Source: Citricoccus muralis (GTDB taxonomy: Bacteria > Actinomycetota > Actinomycetes > Actinomycetales > Micrococcaceae). Taken from it: 64,000 nucleotides of DNA. The first letter of the stretch is position 1. Each line of letters starts with the position of its first letter. The DNA lies in assembly GCF_029637705.1 (NCBI RefSeq), contig NZ_CP121252.1, positions 1,860,001-1,924,000 of the forward strand. Reading direction: 5' to 3'. A program made the position numbers and the translations under genes. This document shows, piece by piece, positions 1-8,178 of this stretch. The notes under the pieces were generated by a model. The model did not search any database. It was not told where the DNA came from and was given only the letters and a program-made list of their open reading frames with translations.

Positions 1-299
1 GAGGTTCGAGGCGCGGCGAAGGCCTGCACCTGCAAGGTCGACTGATTCGAGGTCAGCGTGACTCCGATGATCCGCTTGCTCGATTCTTCGACGTCCAGAC
101 GCACCGGCACTTGGGCGCGCACCGGAACCTTCAGCGCACCGAGGTCGAGCAGACCTTTGACGTCGGGACGGGTGCTGCGGTCGAACGGACCCTCCTGTGC
201 CGGAGTCTCGGCCGTGTCTTCCGTCTCCTGCAGGTGACGCAGGTTCTCAGGCAGAGACACCGTCTCAGCTTTCACATGGCGATTTCGCCCGAAGAGCAT
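1..299 (-). CDS. DUF3710 family protein, 3' end outside window
   Basis: This is the N-terminal part (about 99 residues) of a protein whose C-terminus lies beyond base 1. It begins with ATG at 299, preceded by GGGAG about eight bases upstream. The translation contains the block LLDLGALKVPV (around residues 53-63), then a strand-rich segment and LQVQAFAAPR, which resembles the start of the DUF3710 family. DUF3710 genes commonly follow dut in actinobacteria, and here the gene lies 90 bases downstream of dut on the same strand. The family has no established biochemical role. The first 45 residues are polar and probably disordered. Confidence 0.8.
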   Translation of the reverse strand, partial: MLFGRNRHVKAETVSLPENLRHLQETEDTAETPAQEGPFDRSTRPDVKGLLDLGALKVPVRAQVPVRLDVEESSKRIIGVTLTSNQSTLQVQAFAAPRT

Positions 300-389
300 G
301 GCGTGATTCTCCCGTTTCTGTGGTGCATTCGCTCGCGATAGTCGTTGCCCAGCCTAATACAGGGCGTTGAGCACTCCCTGGCCGAGGCT

Positions 390-842
390 TTAGCTGGTGA
401 CGAAACCGCCGGTCGATCCGAAACCGCCGTCGCCGCGCACCGACTCCGAGAGTTCCTCAACCGGAGTGAAGGAGGCTTGGAGCACCGGCTGGATCACCAG
501 CTGGGCGATGCGATCGCCGCGGCGCAGGGTAATGGCCTCGTTGCGGTCCGTGTTCAGCAGCGGCACTTTGATTTCACCACGGTATCCGGCGTCAATAGTG
601 CCCGGAGAATTCACCAAGCTCAGCCCGTGACGCACGGCCAGCCCGGAACGAGGATGAATCAGCCCGACCAGACCTTCCGGGAGGGCGATCGCAATACCGG
701 TGGGCACCAGGGCGCGCTCCCCCGGTGCCAAGACCACGTCAACGGTGGTGCGCAGGTCAGCACCGGCATCACCGGGCAGGGCATAGCTGGGCGGCTCGAT
801 TCCGTCGTCCAGCATCTTCAGCTCCACGTGCACCTTTTCCAT
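390..842 (-). CDS. dut: dUTP diphosphatase
   Basis: Hydrolyses dUTP to dUMP and pyrophosphate, keeping uracil out of DNA and supplying dUMP for thymidylate synthesis. The 150-residue protein has all five trimeric dUTPase motifs in order: [27 protein letters not shown] (with the catalytic Asp), [10 protein letters not shown], and the C-terminal glycine-rich [11 protein letters not shown] that closes over the active site. The frame is open further upstream, but ATG at 842 gives the usual family length and has GAGAGG six bases before it. The gene is divergent from the DUF3093 gene and precedes the DUF3710 gene, a common actinobacterial pairing. Confidence 0.96.
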   Translation of the reverse strand: MEKVHVELKMLDDGIEPPSYALPGDAGADLRTTVDVVLAPGERALVPTGIAIALPEGLVGLIHPRSGLAVRHGLSLVNSPGTIDAGYRGEIKVPLLNTDRNEAITLRRGDRIAQLVIQPVLQASFTPVEELSESVRGDGGFGSTGGFVTS

Positions 843-994
843 TTCGGGCCTCTCTTGCATCCACTCTCGTCTCGGCGACTGACTGCCAAGCTTTCCGGTC
901 AACCGTGGACACTCTATCGCCTCTGCTGGCCGCCTCCGGCTTCCATCGAGACTCGATGCGCGGTAGGACACCGTCGATGTGGGAACCTAGTGTT

Positions 995-1564
995 ATGACA
1001 GATTCGACTCCTCCTGCATCCTCGCAGCCCACCGGCGAGCTCTTCGTGGAGCGGCTTTGGCCTTCGTGGTGGCTGTGGATCGTGGCCCTGATGTTCGCGG
1101 GTCTCAGCTACATGGTGCTCGCACCCGTGGGCGTGGCCTGGGGTATCGGCGCCGCGGTGGGAATGTACCTGCTGTGCACCATCATCCTCATCGCCACCAC
1201 CCCGAAGATTGTGGTCACCGAGACTACCTTGCAGGTGGGCCGCGCCGGGATCGAGCGGGAGCATCTGGGGCCGGTGACCGGTTACCGCGGCGACGACGCC
1301 ACCTACCAGCGCGGACCGGGCCTGCATGGGCTGGCTTTCCTCTGCTTGCGGGGCTGGATTTCTCCGGTGGTGCGCATCCAGATCACTGACCGTCGAGACC
1401 GGACCCCGTACTGGTTGACCTCGACGCGGCGTCCCGAGGAACTGGTAGCCGCCCTGAACGGTGCCATGTTTGCCGACGTGGTCGCCGACGTCGACGCCGA
1501 ACCGGACGAGAACGACATTGAGGGCCGGATTCGCCGCGAGCTGAACGAACATCACGAATACTGA
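995..1564 (+). CDS. DUF3093 family membrane protein
   Basis: A 189-residue protein with two adjacent hydrophobic segments near the N-terminus (roughly residues 23-45 and 48-68), followed by a soluble domain of about 110 residues. That domain includes RIQITDRRDRTPYWLTSTRRPEELVAAL, resembling the DUF3093 family, whose function is unknown. The same frame is open back to 725, but the upstream part overlaps dut and looks non-coding, so the ATG at 995 (beginning MTDSTPP) is preferred. The ribosome-binding site is weak (GGGAA nine bases upstream). The acidic tail ends just before a strong hairpin terminator shared with the convergent DUF4193 gene. Confidence 0.82.
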   Translation: MTDSTPPASSQPTGELFVERLWPSWWLWIVALMFAGLSYMVLAPVGVAWGIGAAVGMYLLCTIILIATTPKIVVTETTLQVGRAGIEREHLGPVTGYRGDDATYQRGPGLHGLAFLCLRGWISPVVRIQITDRRDRTPYWLTSTRRPEELVAALNGAMFADVVADVDAEPDENDIEGRIRRELNEHHEY

Positions 1565-1583
1565 GCACCTCATACCGCAAAAC

Positions 1584-1627
1584 AACGCTAGGGCGCTTCC
1601 TCACCATTGAGGAAGCGCCCTAGCGTT
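1584..1627. terminator. Bidirectional intrinsic terminator
   Basis: A perfect 20-bp inverted repeat (arms 1584-1603 and 1608-1627) with a CCAT loop lies between the converging DUF3093 (+) and DUF4193 (-) genes. Short T-rich runs follow on both strands (TTTCTTCT rightwards, GTTTTG leftwards), so it can serve both transcripts. Confidence 0.88.
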
Positions 1628-1659
1628 TCTTCTGATCTTGGACGAGCGACCGAGGAGGC

Positions 1660-1959
1660 TCAGCCTTCGCAGTCGGTGCAGTACAGCAGCCCGCCCTCTT
1701 CTTTCGCTACCTGCGAACGGTGACGCACCAGGAAGCAGGAGGCGCAGGTGAATTCGTCAGCCTGGGCCGGTAGCACGCGCACCTGCAGTTCTTCGTCGGA
1801 AAGGTCCGCGCCGGGAAGCTCAAACCCTTCGGCGGCTTCGGCCTCGTCTTCATCCACCACGGCCGACTGCGTATCGGTCCGGCGCGTCTTCAACTCTTCA
1901 ATGGAGTCCTCGCGGATCTCGTCTTCGTTCTTGCGTGGGGCATCATAATCGGTCGCCAT
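1660..1959 (-). CDS. DUF4193 family zinc-ribbon-like protein
   Basis: A 99-residue acidic protein starting MATDYDAPRKNEDEIREDS, the typical beginning of the actinobacterial DUF4193 family. Two CxxC pairs near the C-terminus (CASC and CTDC, about 20 residues apart) suggest a bound zinc ion. The ATG at 1959 is chosen over 2001 because it matches the family start and has GCGGGAAAA just upstream. The function is unknown. In mycobacteria the homologue is also found near the DUF3093, dut and DUF3710 genes, so this is conserved synteny. Confidence 0.88.
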   Translation of the reverse strand: MATDYDAPRKNEDEIREDSIEELKTRRTDTQSAVVDEDEAEAAEGFELPGADLSDEELQVRVLPAQADEFTCASCFLVRHRSQVAKEEGGLLYCTDCEG

Positions 1960-2288
1960 TGTTTTCCCGCTCCGCTCGGTCAGCATGTGAATGGTGAGCA
2001 CCTTCGCAACAACGGGTCAGTCCCCGGAATTCCCAGTGCTCGACGGCGTGAAGAATCAGCGTGTCCCGCGCTCCGTCGCCGCATGTTTCGCTGAGATTTT
2101 TCCCTAACCGCTCTGAAAACACAAATCAGGTCCTTCGAGGATCTGTCACACAAAGACCGAGAGTATCTCCAGAGGTTTTCTCACGAGGATCCTCGGCTAA
2201 TCGGCGACGCACCGCGGCACAGCAATGCACCTGACATAGAATCATGGCAAAGTTCACCCTGAAAGCCATTGGAAAGCGGAGGCACGGC
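1960..2288. other. Divergent intergenic region DUF4193/sepH
   Basis: This 329-base region holds no convincing gene. A -10-like TAGAAT lies at 2237-2242, about 46 bases before the chosen sepH start, with no good -35. A perfect 12-base palindrome (CGAGGATCCTCG, 2184-2195) shares the octamer CGAGGATC with 2136-2143 and could be a protein-binding site. Confidence 0.4.
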
Positions 2289-3554
2289 ATGGACACACCC
2301 CAGCAGCAGCTACGTCTTGTCGGGGTGCACGAGGACGGCGAACATCTTCTGCTCTCGGACCCGCAGGGCACCGAATTCACCCTGGAGATCACCGACGCGT
2401 TGCGCGCAGCGGCAACCCGCCCCATTGGGCGTCCGTCTGCCGCAGCTGCAGATGATGCAGCCACGGTGCTGTCACCCAAGGACATTCAGGCAAAGATCCG
2501 TGCCGGTGCCACGGCCGAGCAGCTGGCCGATTCCCATGGGCTCGACCCGGCCCGGTTGCGCACGTACGAGGCGCCCGTGCTCGCTGAGCGCGGCTGGATC
2601 GCCACGCAGGCCCAGGGTATTGAGGTGTCCTCCCCTCAGCCCGGCAATGATCTCTACCGGTCGGTGTTCGGTGACGACCCCGCCGCACTGGGTCCGATGG
2701 TCCGCCACCGGCTCACGGCGCTGGGTTTTGATGCCAGCACCTTGCAGTGGAACGCCTGGCGCGAAGAGGGTGAAACCTCCTGGACGATCTCGGCCGAGTT
2801 CTCCACGGAGGGCGGCCGCGCCGACATCGGCGATCACCCCCCGGCGCTGTGGAGTTTCCGCCCGGCCTCGAAGCAGGTAGGCAATCTCAACCGGTGGGCA
2901 CAAGTGCTCTCGGAACTGGAATCGGACTCCCCCTTCGGCACCCGCCGACTGTCGGCGGTCACCGATCATCCCTTCGACTTCGATGCTGCCCCGGCCCGGG
3001 AGCCGGAGAAACCTGCTGGTCCCCGTCCCGCCGTCGACCCTGAGGCGCAGGAAGAATTGCTCGACGTATTGCATGCCCGGCGCGGTCAGCGACTCGGCGT
3101 GGATGAAGAGGGCGACGACGAGCTAGCACTGATGTTGACCCGCGAGGAGCACCCCTCCACGTGGACGCGACCGCAGCTGGTCGTGACCCCGAACGACGCC
3201 GCTGATAACGGCGATTCCTCCGAATCCTCGGGCGCCGCAGACCAGCCTGAGACTGACGACGCGGTGCCGGCTGAAGACGAGCACGTTGCTGGCACGGAGG
3301 CGGGCGATCAACACACAGAGCAGGACTCCGCGACCTGGATTCCGCGTCTGCACTCTCACACCTCGCTGAAAACGGAACAATACGAGGTGAGCTCGGAAGA
3401 GATCGAGGGGCAGACTGATGCCTTCGAGGGACTTTCCGAGGACGAGACCGGTCAGGCGTTGAAGTCTGAGCGGTCCTCCCGGGTGAAGAACCGTAAAAAC
3501 CGTCCGAGCGTGCCCAGTTGGGATGAGATCATGTTTGGCACCAAGTCCGACTGA
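2289..3554 (+). CDS. sepH: Cell division protein SepH (DUF3071)
   Basis: A 421-residue protein. The N-terminal 165 residues match the DUF3071/SepH layout: a short beta-rich start (LRLVGVHEDGEHLLL), then a helix-turn-helix-like segment (LSPKDIQAKIRAGATAEQLADSHG, about residues 75-98). A long, acidic, low-complexity middle and a basic C-terminal tail ending PSVPSWDEIMFGTKSD complete it. In Streptomyces and mycobacteria SepH binds FtsZ and stimulates ring assembly. ATG at 2289 is preferred to ATG at 2244 because GGAGG lies six bases upstream and the family begins at this point. The conserved C-terminal SWDEIMFG block probably has a role of its own. Confidence 0.88.
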   Translation: MDTPQQQLRLVGVHEDGEHLLLSDPQGTEFTLEITDALRAAATRPIGRPSAAAADDAATVLSPKDIQAKIRAGATAEQLADSHGLDPARLRTYEAPVLAERGWIATQAQGIEVSSPQPGNDLYRSVFGDDPAALGPMVRHRLTALGFDASTLQWNAWREEGETSWTISAEFSTEGGRADIGDHPPALWSFRPASKQVGNLNRWAQVLSELESDSPFGTRRLSAVTDHPFDFDAAPAREPEKPAGPRPAVDPEAQEELLDVLHARRGQRLGVDEEGDDELALMLTREEHPSTWTRPQLVVTPNDAADNGDSSESSGAADQPETDDAVPAEDEHVAGTEAGDQHTEQDSATWIPRLHSHTSLKTEQYEVSSEEIEGQTDAFEGLSEDETGQALKSERSSRVKNRKNRPSVPSWDEIMFGTKSD

Positions 3555-3573
3555 TCCCAAGACCATCATCGGT

Positions 3574-4707
3574 TCACGAGGCCAGGCGCAGTAGCGGCAC
3601 CTCGCGCTCTGCCTTCGTGGGTGCCCCGTGGTGGCCCACCATCTCGAACGCCCCCGGTTGCACACGGCGCCCGTCATAGAGCGCCAGTGGCTCGAACGGT
3701 GCCACGATCAGCTCTCCCACCCGCGGCAGCACGCGCGGATCCACCGGACCGAACCATCCCGCGTCCACCGCTTCGGCCCGGGTGAGCACCCAGGCACGGT
3801 CACCGTAGGCCCTCCCCCAGGACCGCCGGGTGGACTCGCGAACGGCGTCGCTGGCGTCGTCGGCGAAATGGAGCTGCACAAACCGTGGCTCGCCGGCGGT
3901 GAACTGCACCCCGTCGATGAGCCGCGGTTCCAACGAGTAGTCGATGCGGTGCGCCTCGGGTACGTCAATCATCCCGTGGTCGCCGGTGGCCAACAGGCCC
4001 GTGCCCGAGGGTAACTGCGCCGCCAGACGACGAGCCGCCGAGTCCAGTTCCTCGAGCACCTCCAGCCAAGCTTCAGAGCCTGGACCGGCAGCGTGACCGA
4101 TCTTGTCCAGCTCATTAACGTAAAGATAGATCAACCGTCCGGGGTCTTGGGCTTCGCGTCGAGCGGCGGAGAAGCGGTCGGCCAATGATTTGGCGGGCAC
4201 AAAGCGGCTCCCCGTCAGTGCCGCGCGGGTCAGCCCCGAGGCGGCGAAATTCGGCCGGGACACCGTGACCGGTTCGATTCCGAGTTCGGCTAGCCGCGTA
4301 AACACGGTGGGGTGCGGTTGCCAGAGCTCAGGAACCGTTCCGGGGTCCCAGCCGCCGAGCTGGTTCACCACCACCCCGCGATCCGGGTCGAGGACGTCGT
4401 AACCGATGAGCCCGTGTTGGCCGGGCGCCAGGCCGGTGCCCAGGGTAGCCAGGGAGGCGGCCGTCGTCGTGGGAAACGCGGAGGACAGCGTGTCTCGTGC
4501 GGCCGAGGAAAGGAACGGGGCGTGACCGGCGTAGCGTTTCAGCAGGGCGGAACCGAGCCCGTCGATCATCAACAGGCAGGTGGTCTTCACTTTCGGTAGG
4601 CGCAGAGTGTTGGGCAGAGCGGCACCGAGGCTGGCCCCCATGGAGGGTAGCACGGCAGCAAGGGACCGGCTCGGGTAGGCAGGGCCGACGGGGACGGGCT
4701 GACTCAT
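3574..4707 (-). CDS. Nucleotide pyrophosphatase/phosphodiesterase family protein (alkaline phosphatase superfamily)
   Basis: A 377-residue soluble protein of the NPP-like branch of the alkaline phosphatase superfamily. Metal-binding and catalytic elements are visible in order: LLMIDGLGS (Asp), FPTTTAASLATLGTG (nucleophile Thr), a NELDKIGHAAG Asp/His pair, GDHGMID and GHHGAPT near the C-terminus. The substrate cannot be read from sequence. No signal peptide is obvious, so a cytoplasmic location is likely. The ATG at 4707 overlaps the stop of the DUF5998 gene (ATGA, 4704-4707), so it is the last gene of a translationally coupled trio with the acetyltransferase-like gene and the DUF5998 gene. 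Confidence 0.85.
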   Translation of the reverse strand: MSQPVPVGPAYPSRSLAAVLPSMGASLGAALPNTLRLPKVKTTCLLMIDGLGSALLKRYAGHAPFLSSAARDTLSSAFPTTTAASLATLGTGLAPGQHGLIGYDVLDPDRGVVVNQLGGWDPGTVPELWQPHPTVFTRLAELGIEPVTVSRPNFAASGLTRAALTGSRFVPAKSLADRFSAARREAQDPGRLIYLYVNELDKIGHAAGPGSEAWLEVLEELDSAARRLAAQLPSGTGLLATGDHGMIDVPEAHRIDYSLEPRLIDGVQFTAGEPRFVQLHFADDASDAVRESTRRSWGRAYGDRAWVLTRAEAVDAGWFGPVDPRVLPRVGELIVAPFEPLALYDGRRVQPGAFEMVGHHGAPTKAEREVPLLRLAS

Positions 4708-5303
4708 CGACCTGCCCACTGCACCGCGGCACGCCGCAGGGCACGGGAGAATGTGAGCGCCTGGTTGACCGCGGCCTGGCCTTCCGCTTCGGCGGCGACC
4801 CGCAGGGTGAGGTCTTCGCGCGAGGCGGTGCCAGTGTAGCCGTGGTCGGCGGTGCACTCGGGGTCCGCGCAGCCAGCCGGAGCCAGGTCGAGGCGCTGGC
4901 CACCCGCCCAGGTCACGGCCAGGGTGACCTCGGCGACCGCATCATTCGGGCGGTGCCGGTGAGGCTCATCATGCTGGGTGGTGAGCACCACGGAGTCCAG
5001 GCGTCGCAGCGGGATCAGCTCGGTGGCGACCTGGGCGCGCATCCGGTGTCCGGCGTCGTCGAGGGGGAAATCCGAGAGATGCACGGCGGCGAGCACGTCC
5101 TCGGTTAGCGCGAGCACGGTGATGTGCCGGTGCACGTCGTCGTAGTCGAAATGGGTGTCCACGTGCACCAGATGCTCGATGACGGCGCGCCCGTCCAGTT
5201 CCTCGCGCAACGCGTTAGCCACCAGCTGCGGGTAGAAACCGGTGCGCTCCAGGGCAGCGCTGAGTTGAGCCGTCGCATCAGGGTGTCGAGTCATGCTCAC
5301 CAT
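4704..5303 (-). CDS. DUF5998 family protein
   Basis: A conserved actinobacterial protein of about 196-199 residues with no known function. It carries GFYPQLVANALREEL near the start, VHVDTHFDYDDVHRHITVLALT in the middle, and a Cys-containing segment CADPECTADHGYTG. Two starts are possible: ATG 5303 has GGGGTG nine bases upstream and is used here. ATG 5294 would give MTRHPD, with GGTGAG too close to be ideal. It begins 20 bases after the acetyltransferase-like gene and overlaps the phosphodiesterase start, so the three are probably one operon. Confidence 0.8.
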   Translation of the reverse strand: MVSMTRHPDATAQLSAALERTGFYPQLVANALREELDGRAVIEHLVHVDTHFDYDDVHRHITVLALTEDVLAAVHLSDFPLDDAGHRMRAQVATELIPLRRLDSVVLTTQHDEPHRHRPNDAVAEVTLAVTWAGGQRLDLAPAGCADPECTADHGYTGTASREDLTLRVAAEAEGQAAVNQALTFSRALRRAAVQWAGR

Positions 5304-5322
5304 GGTAGCGGGCACCCCGGGG

Positions 5323-8124
5323 TCAGGAATCGCGCATGGCGCGGCGCGCGGAATCGGTGCGCTGCGCGGCATTGGCGACGTCGATCTCGGCTTGCAGCAC
5401 AGTCACCGTCGATTCCGAGGCCAGCACCGGGTTGAACCGCATCCGCGCGACCTGCGGCAGGTCGTCTTTGAGTGCCACTATGCGGGCCAGCAGGTCCTTG
5501 AGCGCCTCGGCGTCCACCGCCGGCATGCCGGAGTGACCGAAGAGCCGGGCTGCGGCCCGCGGGGTGCGGATCATGTTTTCGAGATCCTGGTCCGTCAGCG
5601 GCGGCACCATGTGTACCCAGTCGTCCAGCAGCTCGACGGCATCTCCAGAGAGACCGAAGGACACCACCGGGCCCAGCAGCGGGTCTTCCAGGGCGGTCAC
5701 GGTGCAGCCTTGGCCGGTCGGCGCCATGGTCTGGATTTCCAACTGGGGATCCCCATAGGGCGCCAGCACGGTGCGCATATGCCAGATGTTGTGACGCAGC
5801 GATTCCTCGTCCGGGATGTTGAGCCGGACCCCGCCCAAATCGAGGCGGTGGCGCAGGAATGAATCCACGGCTTTGATGGCCACGGGCCAGCCGAGCTCGT
5901 CGGCGGCGGCCACGGCCTCGTCGTCGGTGTCGAAGCTGCGCGACCCCAGAACGGAGATGCCATAACAGTCCAACAACTCCTGGGTTTGGGCGGGGTTCAG
6001 GCGCAGCAGGTCGGTACCTTGGACCCCGGCGACCCAGCCCGCGACCAGGGTCTCGGCCCGCTCTCGGTCGACGTCGGTGAGGTCGACCACGGTGCCGTGT
6101 TCGGCGTCTCGCCAGGCCCGATAGCGCACCAGCTTGGAGAGCATGGCGGCGGCTTGGCTCGGATTAGCGAAGACGGGCACCCCGGTTTGGAGCTGCACGG
6201 CGGCGGTGGCTGGGTCTGTTTCTGGCTCCGGGTCTGAGTCGGTTTCGGGCGCAGCGGGCAGGTCGGTGCGGTCGAGTACCCGCTCACCGCGGTCGGCGCC
6301 GGCGATCCCGGAAATACGGAACTCGTCGTCGAGCACCGCGGTGAAGGACGTCACCACCGTCACGGCCGAGTCTTCGCTGGCTTCGGCGATGGCTTCGGCC
6401 AGATCCGTGGTCTGGCCGGGCAGCTGATGCATCCCCGACTGGACGACGACGACCAGCCCGTCGATCTGCTGTGATTCCACGGCATCGCGTACGGCTCGTG
6501 TGAAGGAGCGAATGGCCTCGTCGACGGTGTGTCCGGCGTCGAGGGCGTCGATCAGATCCACCCGGGTGACTTTCATCCCCTGGCGCTGAGCGGCGTCGAT
6601 GACGAGACGGTTCATCGCCTCCGCATTGCCCAACACGCCGATGCGCTCACCAGCCGGAATCGGTTGGCAGGCCAGCACCTGCAGCAGGTCCATCAGATCC
6701 GAGTGGTTGTCCACCTGAATCACCCCGGCCTGGTCCAACATGGAGTTCACCGTGGCGGGCGGGGCTTGGGTGGTGCGAGTAGAGTGCCCGGGAGGGAGTC
6801 GGCGTCCCATGGCGTTGGAGCGGGAGACGATCACCGGCTTGGAACGGGAGAGCCGGCGCACGATGCGGCTGAATTTACGCGGGTTGCCGAAGGACTCCAG
6901 GTACACCCCCACCGCCGCCGAGGAGGCGTCGTCCTCGAAGTACTGCATGGCGTCGTTGCCGGACACGTCGGCGCGGTGTCCAGCGGAAATCATGGCGGTG
7001 AGTCCCAGCCCGCGGCGATGAGCCGCAGCGAACAGGGTGGCGCCGATGGCAGCCGACTGAGAAAAAACACCGATGGGGCCGCGGGCGGGCATGAACGGTG
7101 CCACTGAGGCGTTGAGGCGAGTGGCCGGGTCGGTATTGATCACCCCGGCGGAGGCGGGGCCAATCACGCGCATCCCCTGGCTGCGAGCAGCACCCACCAG
7201 CCGGCTTTGCAGCGCCAAAGATTCTTCGGAGCCGTCGAACACTTCGGTGACCACCAGTAGCCCGCGCACATTGTTGCGCGCACAATCCTCGATGACAACT
7301 TCCATGCGTTCCACCGGCACCGCAATGACAGCCAGATCGATCTGCTCGGGCACTTCCTCCAGGGATCCGAGGGAAATCATCCCGGCTAGCTCCATCGCTT
7401 CGGGATTGATCCCGTAGACGGAGCCGGTGAATCCACCCTCGATGATGTTCTCCAGCAGCGCGTACCCCACGGACCCCCAGCTGCGAGAGGCACCAATGAC
7501 GGCAATGGAGCGGGGGTTCAGCAGCTCGCGAACCGATTTGGCCTCGGCACGGTGCTCGCGGGATTCCATCACGGCGCGCACCTTATCCGTGGGATGGATG
7601 GAGAATTCGACCACCACGACGCCGTCGTCGAATTTTCGCGACACTTCGAATCCGGATTCTTGGAACACGGAGAGCATCTTGCGGTTTTCGGGCAGCACCT
7701 CGGCCGAGAAGCGACGGATCCCATTCTCCCGGGCGGCCGCCGCCAGGTGTTCCATCAGGATCGACCCGATGCCGCGGCCCTGATGTGCGTCGGCAATATT
7801 GAATGCGACCTCGGCTTCCAGCGGATCATCGAGGCGGTCATAGCGGCCGATACCCAGAATTTCAGCGCCGCGCAAGATCACCAGTGCCACCCGATCCACA
7901 TAGTCCACGACGGTGAATCGCTGCAGTTCCTTCGCCGTCAGCGAGGACTTGTAGGTAAAGTAACGCAGGTAGATCGAGCTCTGTGATTGTCCGGCATGCA
8001 TGCGCTGCACCGCCTCGGCGTCATCCGGCGTTATGGGCCGCAGGCGCGCGGTGGCACCATCGCGCAGGACGACATCGGCTTCCCAATGCGCCGGATATTC
8101 ACGGTTTTGAGTCTGCTCAGCCAT
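5323..8124 (-). CDS. GNAT acetyltransferase fused to NDP-forming acyl-CoA synthetase-like protein (Pat type)
   Basis: A 933-residue multidomain protein. Residues about 18-170 form a GNAT acetyltransferase with the acetyl-CoA loop HQGRGIGSILMEHL. Residues about 190-300 are a Rossmann CoA-binding domain (RSIAVIGASRSWGSVG). Succinyl-CoA-ligase-like domains follow, and an ATP-grasp domain occupies about 690-925. An N-terminal GNAT with a large synthetase-like part is the arrangement of actinobacterial protein acetyltransferases such as Streptomyces PatA, which acetylate acyl-CoA synthetases on an active-site lysine. The usual SQSGG motif of active NDP-forming synthetases reads SQSAA here, suggesting the large part senses ligand. 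It heads the operon with DUF5998 and the phosphodiesterase and is divergent from parC. Confidence 0.88.
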   Translation of the reverse strand: MAEQTQNREYPAHWEADVVLRDGATARLRPITPDDAEAVQRMHAGQSQSSIYLRYFTYKSSLTAKELQRFTVVDYVDRVALVILRGAEILGIGRYDRLDDPLEAEVAFNIADAHQGRGIGSILMEHLAAAARENGIRRFSAEVLPENRKMLSVFQESGFEVSRKFDDGVVVVEFSIHPTDKVRAVMESREHRAEAKSVRELLNPRSIAVIGASRSWGSVGYALLENIIEGGFTGSVYGINPEAMELAGMISLGSLEEVPEQIDLAVIAVPVERMEVVIEDCARNNVRGLLVVTEVFDGSEESLALQSRLVGAARSQGMRVIGPASAGVINTDPATRLNASVAPFMPARGPIGVFSQSAAIGATLFAAAHRRGLGLTAMISAGHRADVSGNDAMQYFEDDASSAAVGVYLESFGNPRKFSRIVRRLSRSKPVIVSRSNAMGRRLPPGHSTRTTQAPPATVNSMLDQAGVIQVDNHSDLMDLLQVLACQPIPAGERIGVLGNAEAMNRLVIDAAQRQGMKVTRVDLIDALDAGHTVDEAIRSFTRAVRDAVESQQIDGLVVVVQSGMHQLPGQTTDLAEAIAEASEDSAVTVVTSFTAVLDDEFRISGIAGADRGERVLDRTDLPAAPETDSDPEPETDPATAAVQLQTGVPVFANPSQAAAMLSKLVRYRAWRDAEHGTVVDLTDVDRERAETLVAGWVAGVQGTDLLRLNPAQTQELLDCYGISVLGSRSFDTDDEAVAAADELGWPVAIKAVDSFLRHRLDLGGVRLNIPDEESLRHNIWHMRTVLAPYGDPQLEIQTMAPTGQGCTVTALEDPLLGPVVSFGLSGDAVELLDDWVHMVPPLTDQDLENMIRTPRAAARLFGHSGMPAVDAEALKDLLARIVALKDDLPQVARMRFNPVLASESTVTVLQAEIDVANAAQRTDSARRAMRDS

Positions 8125-8178
8125 ATGATCAGCCTAAACGCTCATCAGCCCCAGAGATAGCAAACACCGAAGAGGATC